Shown here piece after piece: positions 50,627-59,519 of a stretch of DNA of 64,000 nucleotides. Numbering within the stretch: position 1 is the stretch's first letter; the number at the start of each line of letters is the position of its first letter. The notes beneath the pieces were generated by a model, which was not told where the DNA came from, searched no databases, and saw only the letters and a list, made by a program, of their open reading frames with translations. Position numbers and translations under genes: made by a program. The DNA is from Dyadobacter chenwenxiniae (GTDB lineage Bacteria; Bacteroidota; Bacteroidia; Cytophagales; Spirosomataceae). The stretch covers positions 3,534,001-3,598,000 of the forward strand of contig NZ_CP094997.1 in assembly GCF_022869785.1 (NCBI RefSeq), written 5' to 3'.

Positions 50627-53404
50627 ACGGCTGATTATCAGCAGAAGAAAAACAATGAAAAGTAATGCGACAACCCAGTAGTACCAGGGATTGTACGCAA
50701 TTTCAGGAGGGTAAATCACAGCAGAATTCCCGATTAATGTAAAATTCGCCCAGTAATAGGGATGAGCCCATTTGAGCAGTCGGGAATCTGTAAAGAATTG
50801 TTGACGTGTTTTTAGCAGTGCAATGTCGGTGGGATATCCTTCGGTAAGGTACTGATGAAACAGTTTTGAAAATTCCGATGTGCTTTCACTCTGGGCTTTC
50901 CAGGAAGTGGTAAGTATAGTCTGGCAACCCGCTATCCTGAATGCCCTCGCGAGGCTCAACAGTCCTTCGGCTTTGTTAAAAGATCCTTCATGTCCTTCAC
51001 AGGCACTAAGAATCACCATCCGGAGCTTTTCAAGCGGCATATTGACAATTTCGGTTGCGTAAAGCAGGCTATCGGGTGTGTCTGGATGAAGTGCAATAAA
51101 AGAATGCTCAGGAGACTTTACGTCCGCCATCGCGTGGGTAGCAAGCAGCAGGATGTCCGTTTGGCCGATCATTTTGTGAAGCGACGGTTTTGTCGCAGCC
51201 GAATCAATTAAAATCACCCCTTTCCAGGCTTTTACTTCTGAAAGAGAGCTGATTAATTTGGATGAATCTGGAACATTATCACCCGCGAAAGGTGCAAATC
51301 CAAGCACTTTTGGAGCGCCCTTGAATTGACGGTCAGCATCAAACGTAAGCTTGGCAGAGTAGCTGTAACTGATCGCGTAATTCCTGGCCAGGAAATGCTC
51401 CGGCTTATCTTTTGGTTCTAAAACCTCGAAGGGAAGGTAATGAAGCAGCCCGTCCCTGGTGATGATCAATCGCCTGATCGACTTTTCAGGCCGCAGAAAA
51501 GGTTTGATAAGAATATCATTAAGTGCTGCGGATTGGCTATGTCCTGAAAATGCAAACATCACCGGGTCGGCGACCAAAGCCTGCCGCAACTGCATGACCA
51601 GAGCAGGAAAATTTGCAGGTAACCGCATTCGTTTTACTTTGCTTTTGCCATTGTGGATGAAAATGCAGTAGAGCGACTCTCCGTCAATAAAGTAAGACAA
51701 ATACGCAGTATTCTTTTCGAGCCGGTCGGCCACATCTGCCAAACTGAGCTCCTTGAAATCATATTTTAAGGCATAATATTGGCTGAATTCTCTTTCCAGA
51801 CTGTCCAGGAAATTATAGGATTGAACGTCCACAGTGTTTAATAATGCGAGCAAGCTATCGGTGCTTTGTTTTGTCCGGCTGGCGGCAAGCTGTTTGTTGA
51901 GTTCGGTGTTCCGTTGTTTCAGCGTGCGTTCGACGGCTATTATTCTGGAAGGCACCTTTTTTACGACCCTGTATTTTTCGTGCAGAAGGTCCGAAATGAC
52001 CATGCTACGGTTTCTTTCTGTCAGATCAAAAAGCAAACTTTTCCATTGATCGGATTTCGTTTTTGTATAGATTTCATAACAGAGCCGAACCGCCGTACTC
52101 GCACTTTTTGCAACGCGTTCAACATGAAAATGCTTTGACTCTTCCGGGATCATGTTTCTGCGAAGTCTGGCCGCCGCTTCCAGGCTTTCTTCGTATGCCA
52201 AAACCGCTTCTGCAAGTTGTTTTACAGAATTAGTTTTTTTCCATTTGTCCTGTTTCACTTCGGCAGAAATAAGCAAAGCTTCATACAGCGTTTTTTCACT
52301 TACGACAGCGGGAAAGGCAGTTTTCTTTTTTGCTACCGGATATCTCGAAGCATTGATCGCCTCATCCGCGTAGTGAAGCGCGGAGTCCAGGCTTTGCCTT
52401 TGGCGGGCAATATGGGCCAGCCCTATCCAGCTGAATGCAATGAATTCGCCCTGTAATCGCCCTGATCTTTTGTGCAGTTCTATACAAGTCCTGTATGATT
52501 TCTCAGCCGCATTAAAATCCTTTGCTGCTCGAAAACATTCAGCAAGGTAATTCGATGACTGGATTTCGAAATCAATGTCCTGTTGCGCCGGGTCTCCTCT
52601 TTTTATCCGGTTATAATCCTTCTGCCCGGTTCGGATATGTGTAATCCCTTCCGATAAACGCCCCTCCGCCCTGAGATTGTTACCCAGAATGATTTCACCC
52701 CAGCACTTATCGGTAGAGCCGGACCGGTAACCCGCCAATGCTTTTCTGTAGTAATGATCGGCTTCCCGGAAATTTTTTTGCCTGAAATAGCTATTGCCCA
52801 GATAATTATAAGCGATGGATTCGAGCCGGATGTTTTTGACTGCTTTAGACAAAACCAGTGCTTCCCGCAGATATTTGGTAGACCTGCCAAAATCACCTGT
52901 CCAACCGTAAAAAAGGCCCTGATTCAGGTAATGTCCGCAAACATCTGCGGGTATCTTTTTCGCAATCAGAGGTTGCTGTTTCAGCCAGTCATTTGCTTTG
53001 GTAAACCAAAAGGTGGCGGAATCGCTCATAGGCAGCCGACTGTAAGAAGCCGAGAGCAGCGAAAACTGATTGAACTTTAATGTATCGTTGTTGACTTTAA
53101 ACTGTTCGATGACCCGCAACCCGGCGAGCGCCTGAGCTATTCCGGGCAGGTAGTTACCTCTATCGTAAAATACTTTCCCAAGCGTGAGGTAGTAAGTTGA
53201 AGCTTTTTCAAACTCCTTCTCCCGGACAGCCATTTCGCACGCTTTTCGCCCGTAGCGTTCTGCTTGCCTTAATTCCTGTTGTGTTGTCGCTTTTTTGAAC
53301 AGGCTTTCATGGGAGTCGATTGTTCCGGCTTTTCCCTGCGAAAGAAAACACAATATACCCCCACAAAAAATAAGAACTGAAATGCATGCAGAGGGGCGGA
53401 GCAT
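50603..53404 (-). CDS. TPR-CHAT protein (caspase-like fold), membrane-anchored
   Basis: I chose the ATG at 53404 (933 residues) because it gives a signal-anchor (ISVLIFCGGILCFLSQGKAG); a TTG at 53458 would add 18 residues. About eight TPR-like repeats fill residues 40-420 (e.g. YYLTLGKVFYDRGNYLPGIA). The CHAT domain occupies about 600-880. It has catalytic His near 756 in LLLATHAMADVKSPE and Cys near 801 in MVILSACEGHEGSFN, then GLLSLARAFRIAGCQTIL. A C-terminal TM follows (WVVALLFIVFLLLIISR). CHAT proteases cut specific partners when TPRs sense a signal. It converges on the sigma/anti-sigma pair. The protease face is probably extracytoplasmic if the N-terminal segment is cleaved or anchored. 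Confidence 0.88.
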   Translation of the reverse strand: MLRPSACISVLIFCGGILCFLSQGKAGTIDSHESLFKKATTQQELRQAERYGRKACEMAVREKEFEKASTYYLTLGKVFYDRGNYLPGIAQALAGLRVIEQFKVNNDTLKFNQFSLLSASYSRLPMSDSATFWFTKANDWLKQQPLIAKKIPADVCGHYLNQGLFYGWTGDFGRSTKYLREALVLSKAVKNIRLESIAYNYLGNSYFRQKNFREADHYYRKALAGYRSGSTDKCWGEIILGNNLRAEGRLSEGITHIRTGQKDYNRIKRGDPAQQDIDFEIQSSNYLAECFRAAKDFNAAEKSYRTCIELHKRSGRLQGEFIAFSWIGLAHIARQRQSLDSALHYADEAINASRYPVAKKKTAFPAVVSEKTLYEALLISAEVKQDKWKKTNSVKQLAEAVLAYEESLEAAARLRRNMIPEESKHFHVERVAKSASTAVRLCYEIYTKTKSDQWKSLLFDLTERNRSMVISDLLHEKYRVVKKVPSRIIAVERTLKQRNTELNKQLAASRTKQSTDSLLALLNTVDVQSYNFLDSLEREFSQYYALKYDFKELSLADVADRLEKNTAYLSYFIDGESLYCIFIHNGKSKVKRMRLPANFPALVMQLRQALVADPVMFAFSGHSQSAALNDILIKPFLRPEKSIRRLIITRDGLLHYLPFEVLEPKDKPEHFLARNYAISYSYSAKLTFDADRQFKGAPKVLGFAPFAGDNVPDSSKLISSLSEVKAWKGVILIDSAATKPSLHKMIGQTDILLLATHAMADVKSPEHSFIALHPDTPDSLLYATEIVNMPLEKLRMVILSACEGHEGSFNKAEGLLSLARAFRIAGCQTILTTSWKAQSESTSEFSKLFHQYLTEGYPTDIALLKTRQQFFTDSRLLKWAHPYYWANFTLIGNSAVIYPPEIAYNPWYYWVVALLFIVFLLLIISRSRAAGPL

Positions 53405-53626
53405 ATAGAGATATTCCGAAACTGTTAGATCAAATAGGGAATGTGAATATAACAGCAATTAGGGTATCGCTCTGCCTATTTTTCTAAAAAGGCTAAACAA
53501 TTTTTTCTCACTCATTTTGTAGTATTACGATCTGAAATGTGCTAAGCCGAGTCGCAAGATTTGTATCCTGTTCAATACAGTTTGCTGCATAAGGTGTTCC
53601 CATCCGTCGGACACCGGGTAACTTAT

Positions 53627-53761
53627 TTAAGCAGCGTTTTTCAGGTCCGCAACTTTCCAAGTGTTCACATCCAGCTTTTTGACCTCAATTGGTTCTGCTT
53701 TTTCATTCACTGCTTTAAAATCGGATATATATTGACCGAAATCCATAGCGTTATTTTTCAT
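53627..53761 (-). CDS. Possible small protein of 44 residues
   Basis: From an ATG at 53761 the frame reads MKNNAMDFGQYISDFKAVNE and ends with NTWKVADLKNAA. Composition looks protein-like, but no family is recognised and there is no ribosome-binding or neighbour support. It lies just after the end of the alginate-export pseudogene and could be another scrap. The remainder of 53405-53626 shows nothing. Confidence 0.25.
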   Translation of the reverse strand: MKNNAMDFGQYISDFKAVNEKAEPIEVKKLDVNTWKVADLKNAA

Positions 53762-53771
53762 GTATTTGCTT

Positions 53772-54375
53772 TCAATAGTGGTTATTGGCAAAGCCACCCC
53801 AGGGCTGAATTTTTCCCTCCCCGAAGGACCCAAACTGATAACTCGTCTCTAAGTTGTACAAAAAGCCGCTGCCCGAATTCCAGAACCGCGCGCCTACGGT
53901 ATGTCGCAATTCATCAGCAATTCCCTCGTCAAACCTGGCACCAGTCCGGCTGATCCCGAGATAAGACAGATCGATATTGATCTTTTTAGCTGCAAACCAG
54001 GTGCTGTATACTCCCTATAAACCCGCCATACGGCTCACCCGATTGTCAAAGACACCGGTTTTTATCCCGCCGTTGGCCATGACAAAGCCGTCTACGCTTA
54101 GCTTAGCAGAACTGTAAGCAACCTTAGCACCGTCAAAATAGAGCCGGAGATATAGGGCCTTCCTGTACATCGATGAGGCGGCCGCTGCCATATTGCAGGG
54201 CCCGATCACCTAAATGCAGATCGGCGTGTAGCTGATACCGTTGCAAGAGAAAAACCTGCATGCAAACCTCCCTTCCTCCTCAGTCCTCATCAAAGCGCAG
54301 CAGCCTGAAATTTTGGGCCTGGGAGAATTTTGCTAAGATTAACAGACCTGCCAGCAGTATTATGTTTAGTTTCAT
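53772..54375 (-). pseudogene. Decayed alginate-export-type outer-membrane protein
   Basis: The 5' end has an intact start and signal peptide (MKLNIILLAGLLILAKFSQA, then NFRLLRFDED) and stops there at a TGA. Later pieces in other frames read LLQRYQLHADLHLGDRALQY, GSGRLIDVQEGP, FDGAKVAYSSAKLSVDGFVM and NRVSRMAGL-stop-GVYSTW. They continue as INIDLSYLGISRTGARFDEG and NLETSYQFGSFGEGKIQPWG. This is the order of conserved blocks in alginate_exp (AlgE-like) porins. Compared with intact members, large segments are deleted, one Trp codon is TAG and the frame changes at least twice. The start overlaps the stop of the GNAT gene (54375). Confidence 0.7.
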
Positions 54376-54686
54376 CAACCTTGCATTCCATGCCAGTCCT
54401 TGCTCCACACATCTTCATATTCCGCGGGATGTCGGTGGAACTGCGCGTTCACGTAGGGGCAAAGCGGAATGATCTTCAGATCTTTTTCTCTGGCGTAGCC
54501 GACCAGCTCGGCCAGCAGCAGTTTTGCAAAACCCCGGCCCTCGAACTCCGGGTCAACCTCGGTATGAAATACCGCCAGCCTACCTCCCGTCATGGCCAGA
54601 CTCATTTTACCGATCTGTTCCTCATCCGCAAAGAGCTGGACCTCACCATGGACATGCCCTGTAAAAACAACTTTTGTACTTTCCAT
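54375..54686 (-). CDS. GNAT-family N-acetyltransferase (short YidJ/Gcn5-related type)
   Basis: At 103 residues it is a single-domain acetyltransferase of the short class: TEVDPEFEGRGFAKLLLAEL forms the acetyl-CoA-binding loop and helix, then KIIPLCPYVNAQFHRHPAEY, the C-terminal signature PLCPxxxxxxxxHPEY. Substrate unknown. It overlaps the Fe-S protein gene (both share base 54686), a pair I recall as common in Bacteroidota and other bacteria, so they form one small operon. The start of the decayed porin overlaps its stop, an odd junction left by rearrangement. Confidence 0.9.
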   Translation of the reverse strand: MESTKVVFTGHVHGEVQLFADEEQIGKMSLAMTGGRLAVFHTEVDPEFEGRGFAKLLLAELVGYAREKDLKIIPLCPYVNAQFHRHPAEYEDVWSKDWHGMQG

Positions 54687-54943
54687 TATTCAAGTTTATT
54701 GCTCATTTTCGATTCTTCTTTGACACTTAATGCACCTGAGGGACATTTGGCGATCTGTTCGATTAATTCATCGCCGGTCGCATTCTCTGGTCTGATCCAG
54801 GGACGCGCCTTCGGGTCATAAACATTAGGAAGCGTCCGAACGCAAATGGCCGAGTGGATGCATAGTTTGGGTTTCCAGAGGAGGGTTACCTCCCCGTTCG
54901 CATATTCGTGGATTTCCATATCTTTCTGATTTTTTGCCGCCAT
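54686..54943 (-). CDS. Small (4Fe-4S) mono-cluster protein (Fer4_19-like)
   Basis: The 85-residue protein has KLCIHSAICVRTLPNVYD and then QIAKCPSGALSV. The Cys set C-x5-C ... CPSGAL, with a His near the first Cys, fits the divergent mono-cluster 4Fe-4S family PF06902. Between them lie ARPWIRPENATGDELI residues typical of the family. An electron-transfer or sensor role is likely. It is the first gene of the two-gene operon with the GNAT enzyme. The upstream 164 bases hold an inverted repeat at 55059. Confidence 0.88.
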   Translation of the reverse strand: MAAKNQKDMEIHEYANGEVTLLWKPKLCIHSAICVRTLPNVYDPKARPWIRPENATGDELIEQIAKCPSGALSVKEESKMSNKLE

Positions 54944-55058
54944 GTAAGACGGATTTCCATGAGGATACGGATTCCGTGCAGTGCATGACGATCGTTAAAG
55001 CTGCCATACAAATGTCGGCAACCAGATGCCGCAGGACGATGATGTTTGTAGGAAAATG

Positions 55059-55078
55059 AAGTAGATAAATGTCTACTT
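55059..55078. repeat. Inverted repeat AAGTAGA-N6-TCTACTT
   Basis: Two perfect 7-base arms with a 6-base spacer lie 116 bases upstream of the Fe-S protein start and 30 bases after the stop of the Crp/Fnr regulator gene. It could be an operator for that regulator or a weak terminator stem. Confidence 0.4.
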
Positions 55079-55107
55079 ATTTAATTGAGACAAAAAACAA
55101 CACTGTA

Positions 55108-55692
55108 TTATTTCAAATTGTGCTGGCGTTTAACACGGCTTAGCGTATCCTTATTGACACCGAGATAAGAAGCGATAACATGCTGAGGGAAACGATTGAC
55201 AAGCTCGGGATAGCATTCAACAAATTCCACATATCGCTTTTCTGCAGTTGAACTGATCGCAGATGTGATGCGGCGGTGGTTGGCCATTTGGTTTCGTTCG
55301 TCAAGCATGTTCTTCATCTGATGAAAGGCCGGAACTTTTTTCTGCAACTCGTTAGCATTATCCAAAGTCATATAGAGCAGGTCGCATGGCTCCAGAGCAT
55401 CAATATTGTAACGGCTTGGCGTAAGATTTACAAAACTTTCACGGTCGCCCATCCACCAATCCTCGATCCCAAGCCTCACAATATGCTCTATGCCCTTATC
55501 ATCTACAAAATACATCCGCATCGCGCCTTTTACGATAAATGCATACTTCCTACAAATGTCCCCGGCCTGTAATGAATATTGTCTTTTCCTTAATCTGAAT
55601 GGCGTTACGTTCAGCCTTATCAATGCCTTTTCGTCGTCTGTAAGTGGTTCGGAGCTAAATTTCTTCAGATATTCAAAATAAGCGTCGTACAT
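55108..55692 (-). CDS. Crp/Fnr-family transcriptional regulator
   Basis: The 194-residue protein has a cyclic-nucleotide-binding-like beta-roll (about 20-130: FRLRKRQYSLQAGDICRKYA, FIVKGAMRMYFVDDKGIEH) and a C-terminal winged helix (about 145-194: EKRYVEFVECYPELVNRFPQ, VIASYLGVNKDTLSRVKRQ). The usual cAMP-contact residues are not conserved, as in most Bacteroidota members of the group. It is divergent from the isochorismatase-like gene at 55994 and may regulate it, since both share a 301-base gap. Confidence 0.9.
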   Translation of the reverse strand: MYDAYFEYLKKFSSEPLTDDEKALIRLNVTPFRLRKRQYSLQAGDICRKYAFIVKGAMRMYFVDDKGIEHIVRLGIEDWWMGDRESFVNLTPSRYNIDALEPCDLLYMTLDNANELQKKVPAFHQMKNMLDERNQMANHRRITSAISSTAEKRYVEFVECYPELVNRFPQHVIASYLGVNKDTLSRVKRQHNLK

Positions 55693-55993
55693 ATAAGCCT
55701 TTGTATCTCTCTAAAATATTTTTGACCGTCATACAAATATAAGATTAATGGAGCATTCCTCCGAGCGCAGGCCCTGCGTGTCTGTTAATTGTCTGATAGA
55801 CTGCTTTTTATAAATTATATGCTTTTACCCACTGGGGTATCTGTTAAAATTTCATAGACAATTATCTACGTGATTTTGCTTCAAATGTCATCGTTCCGAC
55901 TTGTCTGGTTCATGAACTTTGCATCCACAAAAACAAACCTTCCGTACCCGCATCACAGTCTCAACTGTTCATTAACCATACAATAATTAAAAA
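55693..55993. other. Divergent promoter region
   Basis: No gene is seen. Small palindromes are present, such as GTCTGATAGAC near 55789 and TAGACAATTATCTA near 55855, either of which could be a regulator site. A near-match to TAnnTTTG (GAACTTTG) lies near 55914, 80 bases before the isochorismatase-like gene. Confidence 0.35.
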
Positions 55994-56647
55994 ATGTCAA
56001 TCAATCAAAAAAAAGGCCTTGATGCCCTGTTGCGTCCCGAGGACAGTATTGTTGTGCTGATCGATCACCAGCCATTCCAGTTTACTAACCTGAACAGCCA
56101 CGAGCCGACGATGATCATTAACAATGTTGCAGGCCTTTCAAAAGCCGCAAAGATTTTTAATGTGCCCACCATTCTGACCACGGTGCTCGAGGAACGCGGC
56201 GGTTTGATCATCAAACAGATCCAGGATGTATTTCCGGAGCAAAAACCGATCAACCGTACATGGATCAATACCTGGGAAGACCCCGATGTGACCGATGTTG
56301 TGGCAAAAAGCGGCCGCAAGCAGCTGATCATTGCCGGATTATGGACAGAGATATGCGTAGCTATGCCTGCCATCCAGGCAGCAGCGGAGGGCTATGATGT
56401 ATTTGTTGTAACCGATGCCTGTGGGTCGTCATCGCTGGAAGGGCACGAAATGGCTGTGCGACGTATGGTACAGCATGGTATTACGCCAATTAACTGGTTT
56501 GCAGTCTTATCTGAATGGCAGCGTGATTGGGCGCGGCTTGATACAGCTACCCAGTTATCCGGCTTGATGATCGAGCATTGCGGAGCAACCGGCGTAGCTT
56601 ATGCATGGGAACAGCAATTGTTAAATACCCCTGTACCGGCACAATAA
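55994..56647 (+). CDS. Isochorismatase-family hydrolase (YcaC-like)
   Basis: At 217 residues it matches cysteine hydrolases of the isochorismatase superfamily: catalytic Asp24 in VLIDHQPFQF, a Lys in DVVAKSGRKQL, and the nucleophile Cys near 122 in IIAGLWTEICVAMPA after the cis-peptide region. YcaC-type proteins of this length act on unknown amide substrates and form large oligomers. It is followed by a hairpin and then by an LLM-type flavin oxidoreductase gene 132 bases downstream, a combination common in detoxification loci. Confidence 0.9.
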   Translation: MSINQKKGLDALLRPEDSIVVLIDHQPFQFTNLNSHEPTMIINNVAGLSKAAKIFNVPTILTTVLEERGGLIIKQIQDVFPEQKPINRTWINTWEDPDVTDVVAKSGRKQLIIAGLWTEICVAMPAIQAAAEGYDVFVVTDACGSSSLEGHEMAVRRMVQHGITPINWFAVLSEWQRDWARLDTATQLSGLMIEHCGATGVAYAWEQQLLNTPVPAQ

Positions 56648-56661
56648 CAAACACCACCGGC

Positions 56662-56696
56662 AAGGCGACATTCCGATCATTTCAGGATGTCGCCTT
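56662..56696 (+). terminator. Hairpin after the isochorismatase-like gene
   Basis: Perfect arms AAGGCGACAT / ATGTCGCCTT (56662-56671, 56687-56696) have a 15-base loop, 14 bases after the stop. Only a short T run follows. Confidence 0.5.
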
Positions 56697-56779
56697 TATG
56701 CTCGCCAATACCTTGTCCTGACAGCGGTTCAGTAACCGGATACTGATATCATTCAATACAAACTCAAAAACGGAAGAAT

Positions 56780-57838
56780 ATGGAAATAGGCATAGATAGT
56801 TTCGCATCGGCCATGTATGGAAGTAATGAACTGAACAGCGTCGACGCAATGGAGCAACTGCTGGACAGGATCGTGGCGGCAGACGAGGCTGGACTCGATG
56901 TTTTCGGGATCGGAGAACATCATAAAAAAGAATTTCTGGATTCGGTTCCGGCGGTGATATTGGCAGCTGCCGCCGCCCGTACCAAAAGGATCAGGCTGAT
57001 GAGTGCAGTGACCGTGTTAAGTACATCCGACCCGGTTCGGGTGTTTCAGCAATTCGCTACACTGGATATTATTTCCAAAGGACGTGCGGAGATCATCGCC
57101 GGCCGGGGTTCTGCCACCGAGGCATTTCCGTTGTTCGGTTATAACCTTAATGATTATGACGCTTTGTTCAAAGAAAAGCTAAAACTGTTGCTACAAATCA
57201 GGGACGAGGAGTTCGTGACGTGGTCGGGTAAGTTCAGACCTGCATTGCATAATCAGCCGGTCTATCCCCGCCCTGTACAGAAGAAATTACCAGTTTGGGT
57301 AGGCGTAGGCGGTACGGCGCAATCATTTGTGCGTGCCGGTACGCTGGGGCTTCCGCTAATGGTGGCCGTCATAGGCGGACAGACAGAAAGTTTCAGGCCG
57401 CTGGTAGATCTCTACAGAAAGTCTGGAAAAGAAGCTGGTTTCAAGCCGGAGGATTTGAAAGTTGGACTGCACTCACCGGGATATGTAGGCGATACTGATC
57501 AGTCGGCGATCGCGGATTATGCTCCCGGGTACATAGAGTCATGGTCCAAAATAGGCCGGGAACGCGGCTGGCCGCCGGTTACCAAATCGCAATTCGATGC
57601 GGGTGCCTCGGCAAAAGGTGTCCTGGTAGTCGGCGGACCGGAAACGGTGGCCGAAAAGCTGAAAAGGCATAGTGAAGCACTCGGCGGTATCGACCTGTTC
57701 ACATTCCAAATGGACATCGCGGGCCTGACACATGAGCAGTTAATGCGGTCTATCGAGTTGATCGGCAGCAAAGTGATTCCGCTGGTCAATCAGAACGTCG
57801 AAAGCCAGTCTCCCCCCAAATGTCTACCTAAACTTTAA
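56780..57838 (+). CDS. LLM-class flavin-dependent oxidoreductase (luciferase-like)
   Basis: At 352 residues it is a luciferase-like monooxygenase fold: FGIGEHHKKEFLDSVPAVIL near the N-terminus, RIRLMSAVTVLSTSDPVRVF, then IISKGRAEIIAGRGSATEAF and PVWVGVGGTAQSFVRAG. The family binds FMN or F420; here FMN is more likely by taxon. No substrate can be read from the sequence. It lies between the isochorismatase-like and YceI genes, all on the plus strand, possibly one stress-related unit. Confidence 0.9.
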   Translation: MEIGIDSFASAMYGSNELNSVDAMEQLLDRIVAADEAGLDVFGIGEHHKKEFLDSVPAVILAAAAARTKRIRLMSAVTVLSTSDPVRVFQQFATLDIISKGRAEIIAGRGSATEAFPLFGYNLNDYDALFKEKLKLLLQIRDEEFVTWSGKFRPALHNQPVYPRPVQKKLPVWVGVGGTAQSFVRAGTLGLPLMVAVIGGQTESFRPLVDLYRKSGKEAGFKPEDLKVGLHSPGYVGDTDQSAIADYAPGYIESWSKIGRERGWPPVTKSQFDAGASAKGVLVVGGPETVAEKLKRHSEALGGIDLFTFQMDIAGLTHEQLMRSIELIGSKVIPLVNQNVESQSPPKCLPKL

Positions 57839-57926
57839 TCCCTCAACGTCAATATAGCATGAAAAAGAAAGCAGTTTCCCAATCTAACAGCATCCAAAAT
57901 CAGTCATAGAATTTAAATAAATACAA

Positions 57927-58472
57927 ATGGAAACATTAAATAAAACAAGATGGGTGATTGATCGGAGCCACAGCGAAGTAGGCTTTAAACTCAAACATCT
58001 TATGGTATCGACTGTACGAGGCGTCTTCAAAGAATATGATGCTAGTATCTACACAACAAATGAAGATTTTTTAACTGCTGAGGTTGATTTTTGGATCAAT
58101 CCTGCCTCAATAGATACAGGCAATGCACAAAGGGATGACCACCTGAGGAATTCCGATTTCTTTGACACTGATCACTTTAAGGAAATTAATTTTACTGGAA
58201 ACACCTATGAAGCGGCTGATAAGAGCAACAAGTATAACATTTATGGTGCGCTTACAATCAAAGGTGTCAGCAAGCAAGTGAAACTAACGGTTGAGTTTGG
58301 AGGCATCATTAAAGATCCTTGGGGCAAGGAAAAAGCGATCTTTTCGGTAACGGGTACGATTAGTCGTAAAGATTGGGGATTAAACTGGAATATGCCTTTG
58401 GAAACCGGAGGGTTATTGGTAAGTGACGATATATCTATCCATGTTGAATTGCAGTTGGTGAAGCAATCTTAG
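57927..58472 (+). CDS. YceI-family protein (cytoplasmic form)
   Basis: The 181-residue protein begins WVIDRSHSEVGFKLKHLMVS, the YceI lipocalin-like entry motif. It continues with FWINPASIDTGNAQRDDHLR, SDFFDTDHFKEINFTGNTY and LTIKGVSKQVKLTVEFGG. YceI proteins bind isoprenoid or lipid ligands in an elongated barrel. No signal peptide is present, unlike periplasmic family members, so this is probably cytoplasmic. It ends the plus-strand run and faces the SDR gene across a strong hairpin. Confidence 0.93.
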   Translation: METLNKTRWVIDRSHSEVGFKLKHLMVSTVRGVFKEYDASIYTTNEDFLTAEVDFWINPASIDTGNAQRDDHLRNSDFFDTDHFKEINFTGNTYEAADKSNKYNIYGALTIKGVSKQVKLTVEFGGIIKDPWGKEKAIFSVTGTISRKDWGLNWNMPLETGGLLVSDDISIHVELQLVKQS

Positions 58473-58520
58473 CATGTACTAGTTACTTCCAAGTTAAAGA
58501 AGTATGGTTTATTATTACAG

Positions 58521-58560
58521 CAAATCAGCCCGGGAATAAGTGATCCCCCGGGCTGATTTG
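58521..58560. terminator. Bidirectional hairpin between convergent genes
   Basis: A perfect 14-bp inverted repeat, CAAATCAGCCCGGG / CCCGGGCTGATTTG (58521-58534, 58547-58560), has a 12-base loop. It lies midway between the YceI and SDR gene ends. The GC-rich stem and position support termination in both directions, although the T-tracts are short. Confidence 0.75.
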
Positions 58561-58575
58561 AACAACCATGAAAGT

Positions 58576-59442
58576 TTATGCTAAAAGGCCTTCCATCCCA
58601 AATGCTGTCAAAGCTTTTGAATATTCAACACTGACAGCGTCGTTGGCTTTTTTTATAAATTCCCCTGTCGTGGGATCGACAACTGTTCTTAATGGTCTTT
58701 CTCCATTTGGCAAATTGATCAGATCCACTACTGCATCTGCCACATCCTGAGGATTGGGCGTAAAAGTTTCAAATAGTTGGCCAATGGCGGCTACCATTTT
58801 ATTCGGATAAACGGCTAACAATTCTTCGTATCCATTAGTGGTTTCCACATCCGAAGCAAGTCTGGCTTTTTGGCTCATCTCGGTAGGAAATGCGCCCGGT
58901 TCTATAATTGCCACATCAATTCCCAACGGCCTTACTTCATAATGCAAACCTTCGCTCAATCCCTCCAAACCAAATTTTGAAGCACCATAAACTACCGAAA
59001 AAGGAAAGCTAACCCTCCCGAAACCACTTGTGATATTAATGATCAGTCCTTCTGATTTTTTGCGCATGAATGGCAATGCCAGTTTTATTAATCTAAAAGG
59101 TGCAATTACGTTCACGTCAAACATTTCCTGCACATCCTTCACCGAATAACTTTCTGCCACGCCCATCATTCCAATACCGGCATTATTCACCACTACATCA
59201 ATGGTTCCTTCTTTGGTGATGATGGTGTCAATAGCAGTTTTCACGCTGGTTTCGTCTGTTAGGGTTACATCTAACACGGTGATATTTTCCACTTGTGACA
59301 GTGCTTTTGCTTTATCAGCATTCTTTCCGTTGGTATCTCTCATGGTGGCGTAAACTTTATGCCCCAAAGCGGCTAAACTATTGGCAGTAAGCCATCCAAA
59401 ACCACTATTTGTTCCTGTAATTAAAACGATCTTTTTGCTCAT
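58576..59442 (-). CDS. Short-chain dehydrogenase/reductase (SDR)
   Basis: The classical SDR signatures are present: ITGTNSGFG at 8-16 (TGxxxGxG), VVNNAGIGMMG (NNAG) and VYGASKFGLEGLSE with the Tyr near 151 and the Lys four positions later. At 288 residues it belongs to the NAD(P)-dependent oxidoreductases that often reduce carbonyls. Its start is 77 bases downstream of the Crp/Fnr gene stop, and the gap contains a copy of that regulator's putative operator (59495-59513), so it is likely its target. Confidence 0.93.
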   Translation of the reverse strand: MSKKIVLITGTNSGFGWLTANSLAALGHKVYATMRDTNGKNADKAKALSQVENITVLDVTLTDETSVKTAIDTIITKEGTIDVVVNNAGIGMMGVAESYSVKDVQEMFDVNVIAPFRLIKLALPFMRKKSEGLIINITSGFGRVSFPFSVVYGASKFGLEGLSEGLHYEVRPLGIDVAIIEPGAFPTEMSQKARLASDVETTNGYEELLAVYPNKMVAAIGQLFETFTPNPQDVADAVVDLINLPNGERPLRTVVDPTTGEFIKKANDAVSVEYSKALTAFGMEGLLA

Positions 59443-59494
59443 TTCTATTTAATTTAAATCATGAGACAAAGGTCAGAATCTAAAAAAGGAAAGC

Positions 59495-59513
59495 ATTTAA
59501 CAAATGGTAAAAA
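59495..59513. promoter_or_regulatory. Putative operator upstream of the SDR gene
   Basis: The site ATTTAACAAATGGTAAAAA matches ATTTACCATTTGGTAAAAA at 60122 at 16 of 19 positions. It lies 53 bases upstream of the SDR start. The core TTTAAC-N4-GGTAAA is close to palindromic, as expected for a dimeric Crp/Fnr-type regulator. Confidence 0.55.
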
Positions 59514-59519
59514 CGGATT

